Of a DNA stretch of 64,000 nucleotides, positions 40,908 through 50,735 are shown piece after piece; positions within the stretch are counted from its first letter, which is position 1; each line of letters begins with the position of its first letter. The DNA lies in NCBI GenBank assembly GCA_949752745.1, contig OX457027.1, forward strand, positions 61,238,329-61,302,328, written 5' to 3'. The translations under genes and the position numbers were made by a program. The notes under the pieces were generated by a model that was not told the origin of the DNA, searched no databases, and saw nothing but the letters and a program-made list of their open reading frames with translations. This DNA comes from Protula sp. h YS-2021 (lineage: Eukaryota > Annelida > Polychaeta > Sabellida > Serpulidae).

Positions 40908-42950
40908 TCGGCAAAATAACCGCATAGTTTGCATCATTACGCTAATAACTACGCAGATAAATGTGTGTGTTTTAACTGATGCATTTCAATATAGTTTATC
41001 CATTGTATTGCAGGAAGGTGAAGTTTTTAATGGTTTTACAATAACATGGCTAAACTAGAAATGTGTCTGTGGAATACGGATGCCCCGACCAAACTGCCAT
41101 ATGTTTTGGGGGATAGGGATTCCTAGAAGGGCAATCGTCTAGATATATCTTTCAACCACAATAATGATAATTAACGTATTAAGGCTCCTACGTGAAGTCT
41201 TAATAAAAACTGAAAGGAAACTGCAGTCATAGGTGCCCACTCCAAGTGTAAAATTTATATGTATGTGTATGTACTTTTATATTTATACTCATTGTCCATG
41301 TCTTTGTTAATTGCCGTTGAGGTGATGTCTTTTCATTAAATGCTCATGCACAGTGAAAATTTTTCTCTTCTAAGGGGGTTCATTATATTGTTGTGCAGCA
41401 TTTATGACCAAAGAAGGAGACTGGTAGAGCTCGAGATATGGTGTTCACAAACCACTTGCTGTGGGAAATCCAATGTAAAACTTCAAAATCCCACAGTGAC
41501 CTTGAACAATGACGCAAGGTCAGCAATACTTAATCAACTCTTGAACAATATATGTATAAACCATATTGATTGAAATCAAACCAGTGGAACTTGAGATACA
41601 GCACACCAGGTTTGACTGTAATTCTATGGGGTGAACTTGAGATGAACAGTTTTCTTACAATGACACCAAGAATGGGAATGAAGATGGCATACTGTTTTCT
41701 TTAAAAAAGAAACAAATTACCGAAACGAAATAGCGCTGGCAACCAAGAGTTTCGTGAATTATGGAGTGTTAGACCAGACTAAAACACAAATTGCTTCTCA
41801 AAACGTTTTCGTTTTAGGCTAACCAACTAGCGGCTGGCAAAGGAAAGCAACAACGGGGATGGTCAGAGAGAGGTGAAGAAAATGAAATGTGATACATACA
41901 GTAATTATATCATATGCTACGAGAAGTCACAAATGAAACAGAGGTTTTGTTTTGGGTACACTGATTTTATTCATGCAAAAAATTGAAGACATCGTCAATT
42001 TGTGAAAATTTGTGTTGCACAATTGTTGCAAAAACAGATATAATCTAACATTTTTAGAAATTCTCCTTACAGATCAACATCACCACTGTGATCATTCAGG
42101 TGGCAAACCTGCCAATAACAAAAATGCGAAAAATACAGGAGTTGTCCTGAAATTCTACAGTCAGAAATAGCAACACAACCTTTTTTTAAGTTTACAACGA
42201 CACAAAACTTGAAATGTCGGCATAACCAGCCGTCCATTAAATGTTACTCAAGCTGTTGCTGTCTACTTTATGAGCAAATACAAAAAAGCTGGAATTGCAC
42301 ACCAGATAACCAACATTTTAAGTCGTATAACATGATGAACAGAGGCTTTTCCTTTGAAACGTCCGGTGGTGCAGTCATTGGTATGAGTAGTTCGAAAATT
42401 AAAATGATCTCTTTTGTCGTGCTGGTCATATTTCAGTTAGTAATATCAAATAGATCTGTGTGGATTGAATGCGAATGATTAAGGTGTTTATTTGAACAGA
42501 TGGGGGACCCGATTGACTTTAGCAGAATTGCACCGACAAATCATTTGAATTATACATACCTAATCTAACACAAAGTTATATTTTAGCTTATATTTTATCA
42601 GGGTTTTTTATACACTTTTGTTCCTGGCTCTTAATATAGCGACGTGAAACAATGTCAATTTAAATAACCAAACCCATGTAAATTAATTTTAACACACAGT
42701 TATAGCATGAGTAGAGGGCCTTTAAACAGCAGTATCTTTATGTTTTAAAGCCTTTTTCAGGTCACATTAAATTATTTATAAAGAATATATAAGGACTAGC
42801 CTTAGCTATGAGTTGTTCGTTAAATTCCTGTACAGATGCCCAAGAACTTTCTCAATAAACCTCAATAATCAGTGTACAAATGTGGTCTGCAGTTGTTTTC
42901 AGCCATACCCGAGATAAATATCAGATCTTCAAGCGATCACTCTTTTTCTC

Positions 42951-42983
<33 letters not shown>

Positions 42984-43501
42984 ACCTCACTCACTCGCTC
43001 TCTCTTCATCGTTTTTATTTCACTATGTCTTTCCCTTTCTGTCACTTAAAAAAAACAACAACAATAGCTCTTCAATATATCCCATGAAAAACAGCTTTAG
43101 CGCTTAATGATTTTGCAGGGGTTCAAAGGCATGGTTGAATTTTAGCTAGGTTTAAACTCGGCAGCCGAGAAAATGTTTTCCAATGCAAATCTTTTCATTC
43201 ACAAAAAGTGAAAGAGATGGTTTTGGGTATACAAAATTCAATGTGTTATGATTTTTAATAAAAGTTAGTAATAACATGGCGTGCTTTTCAACTGTGATTC
43301 AAAAATATTTTTAAATGTAAATACACTATGTCCAGTTACATATTTATACTCTTATGAATATCTAACCACGAATAAATATAGTGCTTAAGCATGCTCTTCC
43401 CAATTTTAGAAAAAGAATTATACAGAACTTTATGTTGGCAATATACAGCTAATTAACAAAATATTATTGTTTTAATTTCTTCAGAAATCGGGTGTCATTT
43501 A
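40908..43501. other. intergenic, nothing recognised
   Basis: No supported gene. There is a short (TCTG)n tract at about 42953-42980. TTTATT at about 43015 could be a distant poly(A) signal for the minus-strand gene that ends at 43502. Confidence 0.45.
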
Positions 43502-45053
43502 TCACATGGACTTCAAAGTTCCGAAACGGGAACCCATCCCGTTGGCCACCATGGGTTTGTTGAATACGCCTCGTGTAACGTAAATTGGTTGCTGACCATT
43601 TTGAAGTATAATGGGCTGTCCTACACCCGCTGGTTGTCCCTGCAAGGGTCTCAGCACTACTGCTTTTGTGGTCGGCTGCGATGGCCTCAGGATCATTGCT
43701 TGCTGCAGCGGTTTCGCCACCGTTTGTACAGCCGGTGCGGCAGCGCGTATGGCAATGGGTCGCACAAGAGGCTTCTGGGTGATGGGTCTGAGGGCAAGGC
43801 GTGGTGGTGGTGCTGGGGGCTGCACTTTGTAGATCACCTGCGGTGGCATCGGAGGTGGCGGTGGCGGCATTATCTCACGTACAATGACCCCTCGGTCAGG
43901 TGGTGGTGGCGTCGGGTGGCGAACTTCTTCAATGAAAGGTGGTGGCGTTGGTGGCGTTCTTGAACGCACGTGACGCACAATGACCTCCGGTGGCGGAGGT
44001 GATGGCGTGCGAAGACGTCTGTAGACGATGCGAGGTGGCGGCGTCGGAGGAGTGGCGGGCCTGATGTGTTGTACAATAACCTCTGGCTCCGGGGTAGGCG
44101 GTGTGGGCAAACGCCTTCTAATGATCTGCGGAGGTGGCGTTGGTGGCGTTGGCGGTCTCACGTACTGAACCCGTACATGAGGCTGTGGAGGTGGCGGTGT
44201 AGCAAGGCGCCTGTAAACTATTTTCGGAGGCGGAGTGGGAGGAGTGTGAGGGCGGATCTCCTTCACTATAACCTCTGGTTCTCTCGGTGGTGGTGTTGGT
44301 AGCCTTCTGTAGATAACCTCGGGAGGTGGTGGTGGTGGTGAGGGCGGGCGTTTCAGGTACACACTCCTCACGACCACTTCGCCTCGTTGATTACGACCAT
44401 AACCACCATAGCCGTAGTCGGCTTCACCATCTGATAAATAGCCATCCCGTCCGTATCCATCTCGGCGACTTCTGCGCCTAAAATAATATAGGCACATTCG
44501 AAAATAAAAAGTAATAGCGTGTGCTTTGGGTCGTTTCATTTTTATCTCATTGTGCTATTTAAAATTTCCAGGAGGTGGCACACTTATTCCAGAATTGCTT
44601 ACTGATTTTTCTCACAACGAATGTAGCTGGAATTCGGGATTTCGGTGGCAATGAAAAAACTATGCCTAAGAGAAGTATTGATTAGCCTTGGTCGGGTTCC
44701 GGACTGCCCCCCCCCCCTGGACTATACCCCTCCCCCCCCCCCACTCCCCATGCCGTGCCTTTACCCAACCCCTCCCCGCCCTTCCGGTGCAATACGCCCC
44801 CCCCCCCGCCTTTGTATGAAGTACATTTTATAGAAGTACCGAACCCAGACCACGTGAACAAGGAGGCTCAGTTAAAGGTCTACTATCTAAACAACACTTA
44901 CGATCTGCCGGGACTGGCTGGATATATTCGTGAGCTGTAATGGCCGTAGTTGCCACGGTCACTGTAGGCTGGTGACACTGGCCGCCGGACTGGGCCCCCG
45001 TATCCGCCGTAATAGCTGTACTGTGGACCACCATTAAAGCTGTACACTGACAT
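43502..45053 (-). CDS. proline-rich tandem-repeat protein, 2 coding exons
   Basis: Exon 1 (44902-45053) starts MSVYSFNGGPQYSYYGGYGG and ends AGATC|GTAAGT in phase 2. Exon 2 (43502-44477) follows TTATTTTAG and ends GTLKSM and a stop, giving 375 residues. The N-terminus is Gly/Tyr-rich and basic. The middle (about residues 75-270) is a run of alternating repeats of the type EVIV..IRP.TPPTPPP and .IVYRRL.TPPPP. The C-terminus is Val/Gln/Pro-rich. No signal peptide, membrane segment or known domain is visible. A CTTCTTTTTCAG acceptor about 20 bp before the ATG suggests an upstream non-coding exon. The composition suggests an intrinsically disordered structural or SH3/WW-binding protein, but the function is not known. 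The intron holds long C-tracts (44706-44810). Confidence 0.75.
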
Positions 45054-45830
45054 GTTGCAGCTTTTTTACTTCTGAAAAAGAAGTTGCTTGCTGTAGAAAG
45101 ACTGGGGAATATGGAAAATATACTCGCATTCTTTTTTGTCCGGATTCGTTTACTTGCAGTACTTTATTTAAACATCAAAAGACTATCGTAGCATTTTTAA
45201 CCCGTTAATCGATGCTTATTTTTAATTTTTTTCTGATATTTTGTTAATCATTGTTTCTTGATACACTATCCTTTCGCTTTAGCCTTTTCTCTAACAGATT
45301 AACTAAATCAAATATGATCGACGGAGGAGAATGGGTATGTAGGCTTCTTTTTTTTCATAAGGTCCAGGGGAAAGGACGCGAGTGTGAAGAAATGGTGTTC
45401 AATTTAAAGGTAGTTTTAATATGACCCATGTGGAAAAACACAAGTGGTTAAATGTTAGTCACAAAATAAGCAAACTGTATTTTTTATTTGCTACGACTCA
45501 GTAAACATTGTGACGTCGACGAAATTCTAACTTCTCAAGAATTGCTATCCGTTGATTGTTTTCCGTCACAGCCAATTCAGTTTGAGTCAGGAAAAGAATG
45601 AACTGAATGAAATTTGGTTTTTGGACGTTTAAATGACGTTTCTTTTCCAACGTCTTTATGAAGGCGTTCTTCTTACGTTTATCTAACGAGGTTTTCGGAG
45701 TGTGTACAACGTGGCTTTTCCCACACCTATCTAAAATCAACTTCCGCAATGGACGAAATGTTGAATTTGTTTCGACGTTGTGTCGCTGCACATCTTTGGC
45801 AACAAGCCCAGAGGGCCACTTACGTGCCAG

Positions 45831-46215
45831 CTGGTTACCATCCCTGGAGGGGGCCACTCACGAATCAACTGGTTACTATCCCTGGAGGGGGCCACTCCTG
45901 TACCAACTGGTTACCATCCCTGGAGGGGGCCACTCACGTACCAACTGGTTATCAGCCCTGGAGGGGGCCAATCCTGTAACTGGTTACCATCCCTGGAGGG
46001 GGCTACTCATTTACCAACTGGTTACCAGCCCTGGAGGGGGCCACTAACGCAACAACTGGTTACTATCCCTAGAGGGGGCCACTCCTGTACAAACTGGTTA
46101 CCATCCCTGGAGGGGTAACCTACGTACCATCTGGTTACCATCCCTGAAGGGGGTCACTCACGTACCAACTTGTTATCATTCGTGAAGGGGGCACTCGTAT
46201 TTCAGCTGGTTACCA
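45831..46215. repeat. 38 bp minisatellite, about 11 copies
   Basis: Starts of the CTGGTTACCATCCCTGGAGG unit fall at 45831, 45869, 45907, 45945, 45980, 46018, 46056, 46094, 46131, 46169 and 46206. The period is 38 bp with one 35 bp and two 37 bp steps. Divergence increases towards the right. Open frames across the repeat follow from its base composition. Confidence 0.92.
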
Positions 46216-48757
46216 TGTGTGTCCATGGCTTTTTTAAAGCAACCCTTAAAGCGTAAATATGAAATAATACCTCCTTTTTAACCAAACGCGGAGTAAAATC
46301 TCGAAATGACGCCCCCCCCCCCCCCCTTTGTGGAAAACGTGGAGTGCTGAATGAAAAATATCCCCCATCCCTTTTAACGAAATCTGCACTCCACGCGAAC
46401 CACGTCTGGCCTCAAAATTGTCCCCACCCTTTTTCTCTGTGTGTGTTTTTTTTTTCGCACATGCATGGCAACCCACAGGATACTAAGTGGTCCCCCCTGG
46501 GGCAACAAGCAGCCTGCTTGACAAACATATAACCCATTTTAGACATTTTAGCCTGACACATAGCCATCCAGATTCAGTGTGCAACAAAACCTCTCAAAAC
46601 AGCAGAATAAGATGTTACGCTTCTGCTGTTCGTTGGGCGACTACCTTGAAGAGGCGTTTTTTAATGGAGATTTTATCATATGTTATATGATTCTAATTTA
46701 TATTCATGTGATCCCGGTCACTGTTTGAAAGTGGGTTTTGTTTGTCACCTGTCTGATTTTGTGTCAGCGTGTCTTTTCTTAAGGCTATTGTGAACGAACC
46801 AAGCAAACCTGCATCAGTTGTGTTATTCGAATGCATGCAGCAACATTCAAGAAGACAAAAATGTAGGTAGGGATACCAATATAGGTGTACAAATAATATA
46901 TTTCCTGAAGCCATCTGAATCTCGCATGACAGTAAGGAAGGTTGAATATCTATTCTCTGTGTATATACACATGGTGATATTTACGCTTTTACTGACAATT
47001 TTGGCAATATCTTCGACCTGTCTCCTCTCGGACGCAAGCTGTTTATTTCGCAACGCATAACTTCCCCAACAGTAACCCCCTTGCATAGAGTGTACATAAC
47101 TTTTGGCATACAAGCCAAGGAATCGTTTTTTCCAGTGCAAGTGTGTATCATCATAAACATGCAGATGTTATTATTACCCATCTTCGTCTCGAAATACAGT
47201 TATATTAGCGCCTCTATGGTCTGGAACAAACTCTTTAGACCTCTCCACGTCTCGGAACACAGATTGGGAAAACGTTAGCACGATCGCTGATACAGTGACT
47301 CTCCCTTCGGATCTCGTATTATTTCGGCTTCTTTATGAAAGTAGATAAGGAAACGAGAAAAACTCTCACCTTAAAACCGGTGAATTAGGCTAGTCGGAAT
47401 ACTTGGGCCACTGGCCCACGCTAGGTACAGGTTTGTCGGGGCCACGCCTGAAATCATTGCAAAAGGGATTTTATATTCAGACATACATAGTAATATCGAA
47501 TTGATATTTTTATGCATATTAAAAGAAAGTAAGTAAAAGTGCAATAGAATTAGAATATTTCTAGAACTAAATTAAAATGCAGGAAAAATCACTTTCATCA
47601 AACCAATTTCTTCAAACCAGGAGGGCCTCCAACATAGGAAACAAGCTGTAGAAATATTTACACATCCCATAACATCTGACAATACATATACATTAAAAGA
47701 TTGCGGGATACAATGATTCATGATCAACAGACACACACTTTCTAAATGCTCAAGGCCAACGTTCATATTTTACAAGGCTGATAATTTAAAAGGGTGTTCC
47801 CTAAACACCCAAATATACAAAGACAAATTAAATTCTTAGGCACGTTTTTGCAGCATTTTCGATTCCAATTTTAGATTGTCCGCACAACAGTATGCGAAAA
47901 TGTGTTGCAACATAAATGTATTTTCTGGTACAGAATGTCTCTCCCCCTCCCTCCACCAAGCTTTCGCAAACTCTTGCAATAGTTGCCAGTATGCCATCGT
48001 CCCCATTCTGAAATTTTTACTATGTCTGTGAAATTCTAGTAATTCTTTATTATTTTTTTTAACTCACTTATCAATTATTTGTATTTTTATTTAATAAAGT
48101 TGACATGTTGACAGCTGCAGTAAGATTTCCCTACAAAGTAGGTCAGCTATTCAATACCAGTACTTTTGAATTTTTCATTTCTTTACTTGCCTGGGTGGAA
48201 GTAGGTTTTAACAGCTACAAAATATAGTTCGCGTTACATACTTTAAAATCACCGTCAAAAACCTAGTTTCTTTTTATCCGGTTCGCCACGCTTTACATAC
48301 TTTTGCACATACGTAGTTTGGCATGACTATTTGTGTGAGTAAATAAAGTAAGTGGAATCAGTGTAAGGCTTGAACATAGTAAAATAGTATGCGATTCCTT
48401 TTTATGTGGAACAACTCGATACTAAACCTGCATATGCATTTGGCATTCGACACAAAAGTTATTCATGTATTATAATAAATGTGGCTATGAAGAACATAGA
48501 TTGCATTGAGTATATAAGACCCTGTCCACCAATTTTAGCTTAAAATACAAGCACGGATCCAGGATTTTAACAGGACTTCCAGTACCTTTAAAACAAGACT
48601 ATCCAGTGACACTAGATCAAAAAGCTTATTGAAAATTTTCAAAGGCAAGAATGGGTCTAATTCCCTATCGTATCCTAGAGAAGTAAATTTTAAGGAAGCC
48701 CTAACCTTGGATTACGACTAAAAATTGTAGGCAATCCCACTAAAATCACTTTTTTTT
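46216..48757. other. intergenic, nothing recognised
   Basis: AT-rich sequence. It has a C-tract at 46312-46326 and no supported gene. Confidence 0.45.
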
Positions 48758-48840
48758 TGAGATCTACATTGATTTATTGGTATCTTTCATTGTATTTTGA
48801 TATCAAAAATAAGCATTAAATGTTAAAACGGCATTACATA
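48758..48840. mobile_element. solo right end of the GATATC-type inverted-repeat element
   Basis: It is closely similar to 19240-19322 (GAGATCTACATT...TATCAAAAATAAGCATTAAATGT..AAAACGGCAT). Only the last 83 bp of the element are present, next to a T-tract, so this is a truncated copy. Confidence 0.8.
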
Positions 48841-49288
48841 GTTATCAACATATTTTATATTTATGCAATTTTATGCAGATATCGTTACAAGTAAACATGA
48901 ACAAAAATAACACGAAGCTTTATTCTATACTGGTATATACAGAAGGACCCCCTCCCCCAATCACTAAAATCACTTGCAGAAGAACTATTTTGCAAAACTT
49001 GATCCCTAAAATTTTTAAAGGGCGGCAAGACGCAAAATGTTTTTTTTTTTGTTTTTTTTTTGTGGGGGGGGGGTACAAAATTTGAAAGGAATCCGGTTGA
49101 AATTATGGGAGAAGAAGCATTTTGAAAACTGGTCAACTAGAAAATTTCCAAACAGCGCCAATTGACAATTTTTGGAGAGGTATTTTTAATGAGATTACCA
49201 CGTAGTAAACATTCCTGACAACAGAAATATTCTTACAAAATTTTAAAGGAATCCAAAGTAGAAGTAGAAGAGGTATTTTAAAAATCTG
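48841..49288. other. intergenic flank of the Polinton
   Basis: AT-rich sequence with T- and G-tracts (49040-49072). The six bases before the element (AATCTG, 49283-49288) are the expected target duplication. The matching copy would be right of base 64000. Confidence 0.5.
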
Positions 49289-49321
49289 AGTAGTATGAAA
49301 ACACCGTTTCTACCACACTTT

Positions 49322-49560
49322 GTGACGTCATACTGTCTGGAAATGACGTCATAGCGTCTGGACCGGAAGTGCTGTCTAGACCGGAAGTGCTGTCTGGAGT
49401 GGAAGTGACGTCATCATGTCTGGACGGGAAGTGACGTCATCATGTCTGGACCGGAAGTGACGTCATCATGTCTGGACCGGAAGTCATGATAAGCGTTAGG
49501 ATAGGCGCGACCATCTGTGACGTCATCATGGCGTCATACTGAGATGATGCTGTCTGGAGC
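49322..49560. promoter_or_regulatory. terminal array of ETS/CRE composite sites
   Basis: A unit of about 25 bp (GTCTGGACCGGAAGTGACGTCAT shortened at its ends in some copies) is repeated. Composite sites are GGAAGTGACGTCA at 49401-49413, GGGAAGTGACGTCAT at 49426-49440 and ACCGGAAGTGACGTCAT at 49450-49466. Separate TGACGTCA copies stand near 49322, 49344 and 49518, and separate ACCGGAAGTG copies near 49361 and 49380. ACCGGAAGT is the known ETS consensus and TGACGTCA the CREB/ATF consensus. Binding by host factors is inference. Confidence 0.7.
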
Positions 49561-49654
49561 GAAAGTGGTTTGGCCGAGTCAATCAACATGAAGCCAATGA
49601 ACTCGACCTGTCAATCAGTGTAACCATGGCAACAGAGCCTAAAAAGGTCGACAA

Positions 49655-49884
49655 CCCCCCCCCCCAGGGACATACTATGTACCGACCCCCCCCCCCAGGA
49701 CAGACTATGTACCGACCCCCCCCCCAGGACATACTATGTACCGACCCCCCCCCCCTAGGACATACTATGTACCGACCCCCCCCCCTAGGACATACTATGT
49801 ACCGACCCCCCCCCCCCAGGACAGACTATGTACCGACCCCCCCCCCTAGGACAGACTATGTACCGACCCCCCCCCCCCCCCAGG
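49655..49884. repeat. C-tract minisatellite, about 7 copies
   Basis: Runs of 9-15 C alternate with CAGGACATACTATGTACCGA, with a period of about 33 bp. The CATACTATG core is partly palindromic. A related motif stands in both arms of the element at 36553-40901. The proline-rich frame across it is an artefact. Confidence 0.88.
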
Positions 49885-49925
49885 AGAGCAACAAACATTT
49901 TTGCCGAATCAGCATGATAAAATCC

Positions 49926-49933
49926 TATATAAG
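49926..49933 (+). promoter_or_regulatory. TATA box of the first plus-strand gene
   Basis: TATATAAG lies 40 bp before the ATG at 49973, straight after the C-tract repeat, so transcription would start only a few bases before the coding region. Confidence 0.55.
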
Positions 49934-49972
49934 TGTGGTGTCTCAAGGCTTAGAGACATTGTCAGACACATC

Positions 49973-50248
49973 ATGGATAACACACCAGCTATCATCATTG
50001 ATGACTTAACAGCGTTTCAAGCGAATGAATCTGTTTGCATCTGGGTAAATATGCGTGATGAAGCTGAAGCAGCTGATATTACATATGCTTTGGAGGAGGT
50101 GCTACAATTTCCAACTCAGATCACTGCAGTGAAGCCTGACGTAGTAATTACATTTATGTGGAACAACCGCATAGTAACACTGACTCAACGATACTGCAAA
50201 TGTCAAGTGTGGTTGGAATATGAGGGACAACCCCATAACTGCTGCTGA
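49973..50248 (+). CDS. small protein, leftmost gene of the Polinton
   Basis: A 91-residue frame begins MDNTPAIIIDDLTAFQANES and ends with a cysteine-containing tail (RYCKCQVWLEYEGQPHNCC). I chose the ATG at 49973 because the frame upstream has no ATG and a TATA box fits. It is mildly acidic, with no signal peptide or membrane segment. I do not recognise the family. The position nearest the terminus and its own TATA box suggest an early gene (inference). Confidence 0.5.
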   Translation: MDNTPAIIIDDLTAFQANESVCIWVNMRDEAEAADITYALEEVLQFPTQITAVKPDVVITFMWNNRIVTLTQRYCKCQVWLEYEGQPHNCC

Positions 50249-50375
50249 TATATACTAAAATATTTCGGGCCCTTTTAAGGGCCATCCTATATTATGAAAT
50301 GAAGCAAAACATGTCTGTCTGTGTGTGTGTGTGTGTGAGAGAGAGAATACATTTTATCACATTTCAGGTCTAGTT

Positions 50376-50420
50376 GGCGGATGAATACCATTTGGCGGAT
50401 GAATACCATTTGGCAGACCA
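50376..50420. promoter_or_regulatory. tandem TTTGGCGG-containing repeat
   Basis: A 19 bp unit, GGCGGATGAATACCATTT, occurs twice and partly a third time. Its junctions contain TTTGGCGG, close to the E2F half-site consensus. It lies 0.3 kb upstream of the polymerase gene. E2F action is inference. Confidence 0.4.
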
Positions 50421-50520
50421 ATTAACTTCACCGTCAGTTAACTTCACCGCTAGATGTCTCTGCTGTATAACAGCTGTACAACTTCACAACTGTAAGTGAG
50501 ACATTCATATACACAAGTAA

Positions 50521-50676
50521 AATTCTGCTGAGTCAGCAATTTTAACATTTTGGAACAAAGTTACACACCATATTTTGATTACATGGAAGTAGCATAAAAG
50601 CATGAGTGAAACATGTCAACTAGTCAACTAGTGATACATTCTGCTGAGTCAACACACCATTGAAGTGGTATAAAAG
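50521..50676 (+). promoter_or_regulatory. duplicated Maf/AP-1 plus TATA promoter of the polymerase gene
   Basis: TGCTGAGTCAGCA at 50526-50538 is a perfect palindromic Maf recognition element containing the AP-1 site TGAGTCA. A second TGCTGAGTCAA lies at 50642-50652. Each is followed by an ACACCAT...GAAGTRG stretch, then a TATA-like box (CATAAAAG near 50594; TATAAAAG at 50669-50676) and GAGTGAAAC. The promoter has therefore been tandemly duplicated, and the second TATA box lies 60 bp before the polymerase ATG. Confidence 0.65.
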
Positions 50677-50735
50677 GAAGAGTGAAACGTATATTTTACT
50701 TCATTTCAGTTCCAGCAGTTGAAGAAGCAACAACG

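Noticed and set aside
43589..44302. Plus-strand Trp/Arg-rich frames opposite the proline-rich gene
   Set aside because: They are the complement of CC-rich proline codons; the spliced minus-strand gene explains the open frames.
45498..45857. 119-codon minus-strand frame beside the minisatellite
   Set aside because: It lacks recognisable domains, splice context and homology that I can name, and part of it overlaps the repeat.
45658..46118. Three overlapping plus-strand frames with GYHPWRGPL-type repeats
   Set aside because: A 38 bp period that is not a multiple of three makes all three frames cycle through the same peptides, which is a minisatellite and not a gene.
45831..46215. CRISPR-like array
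   Set aside because: The units are contiguous repeats without unique spacers, in a eukaryotic genome.
49626..50009. 127-codon proline-rich plus-strand frame
   Set aside because: It is produced by the C-tract minisatellite; the TATA-linked ATG at 49973 in another frame is a better gene start.
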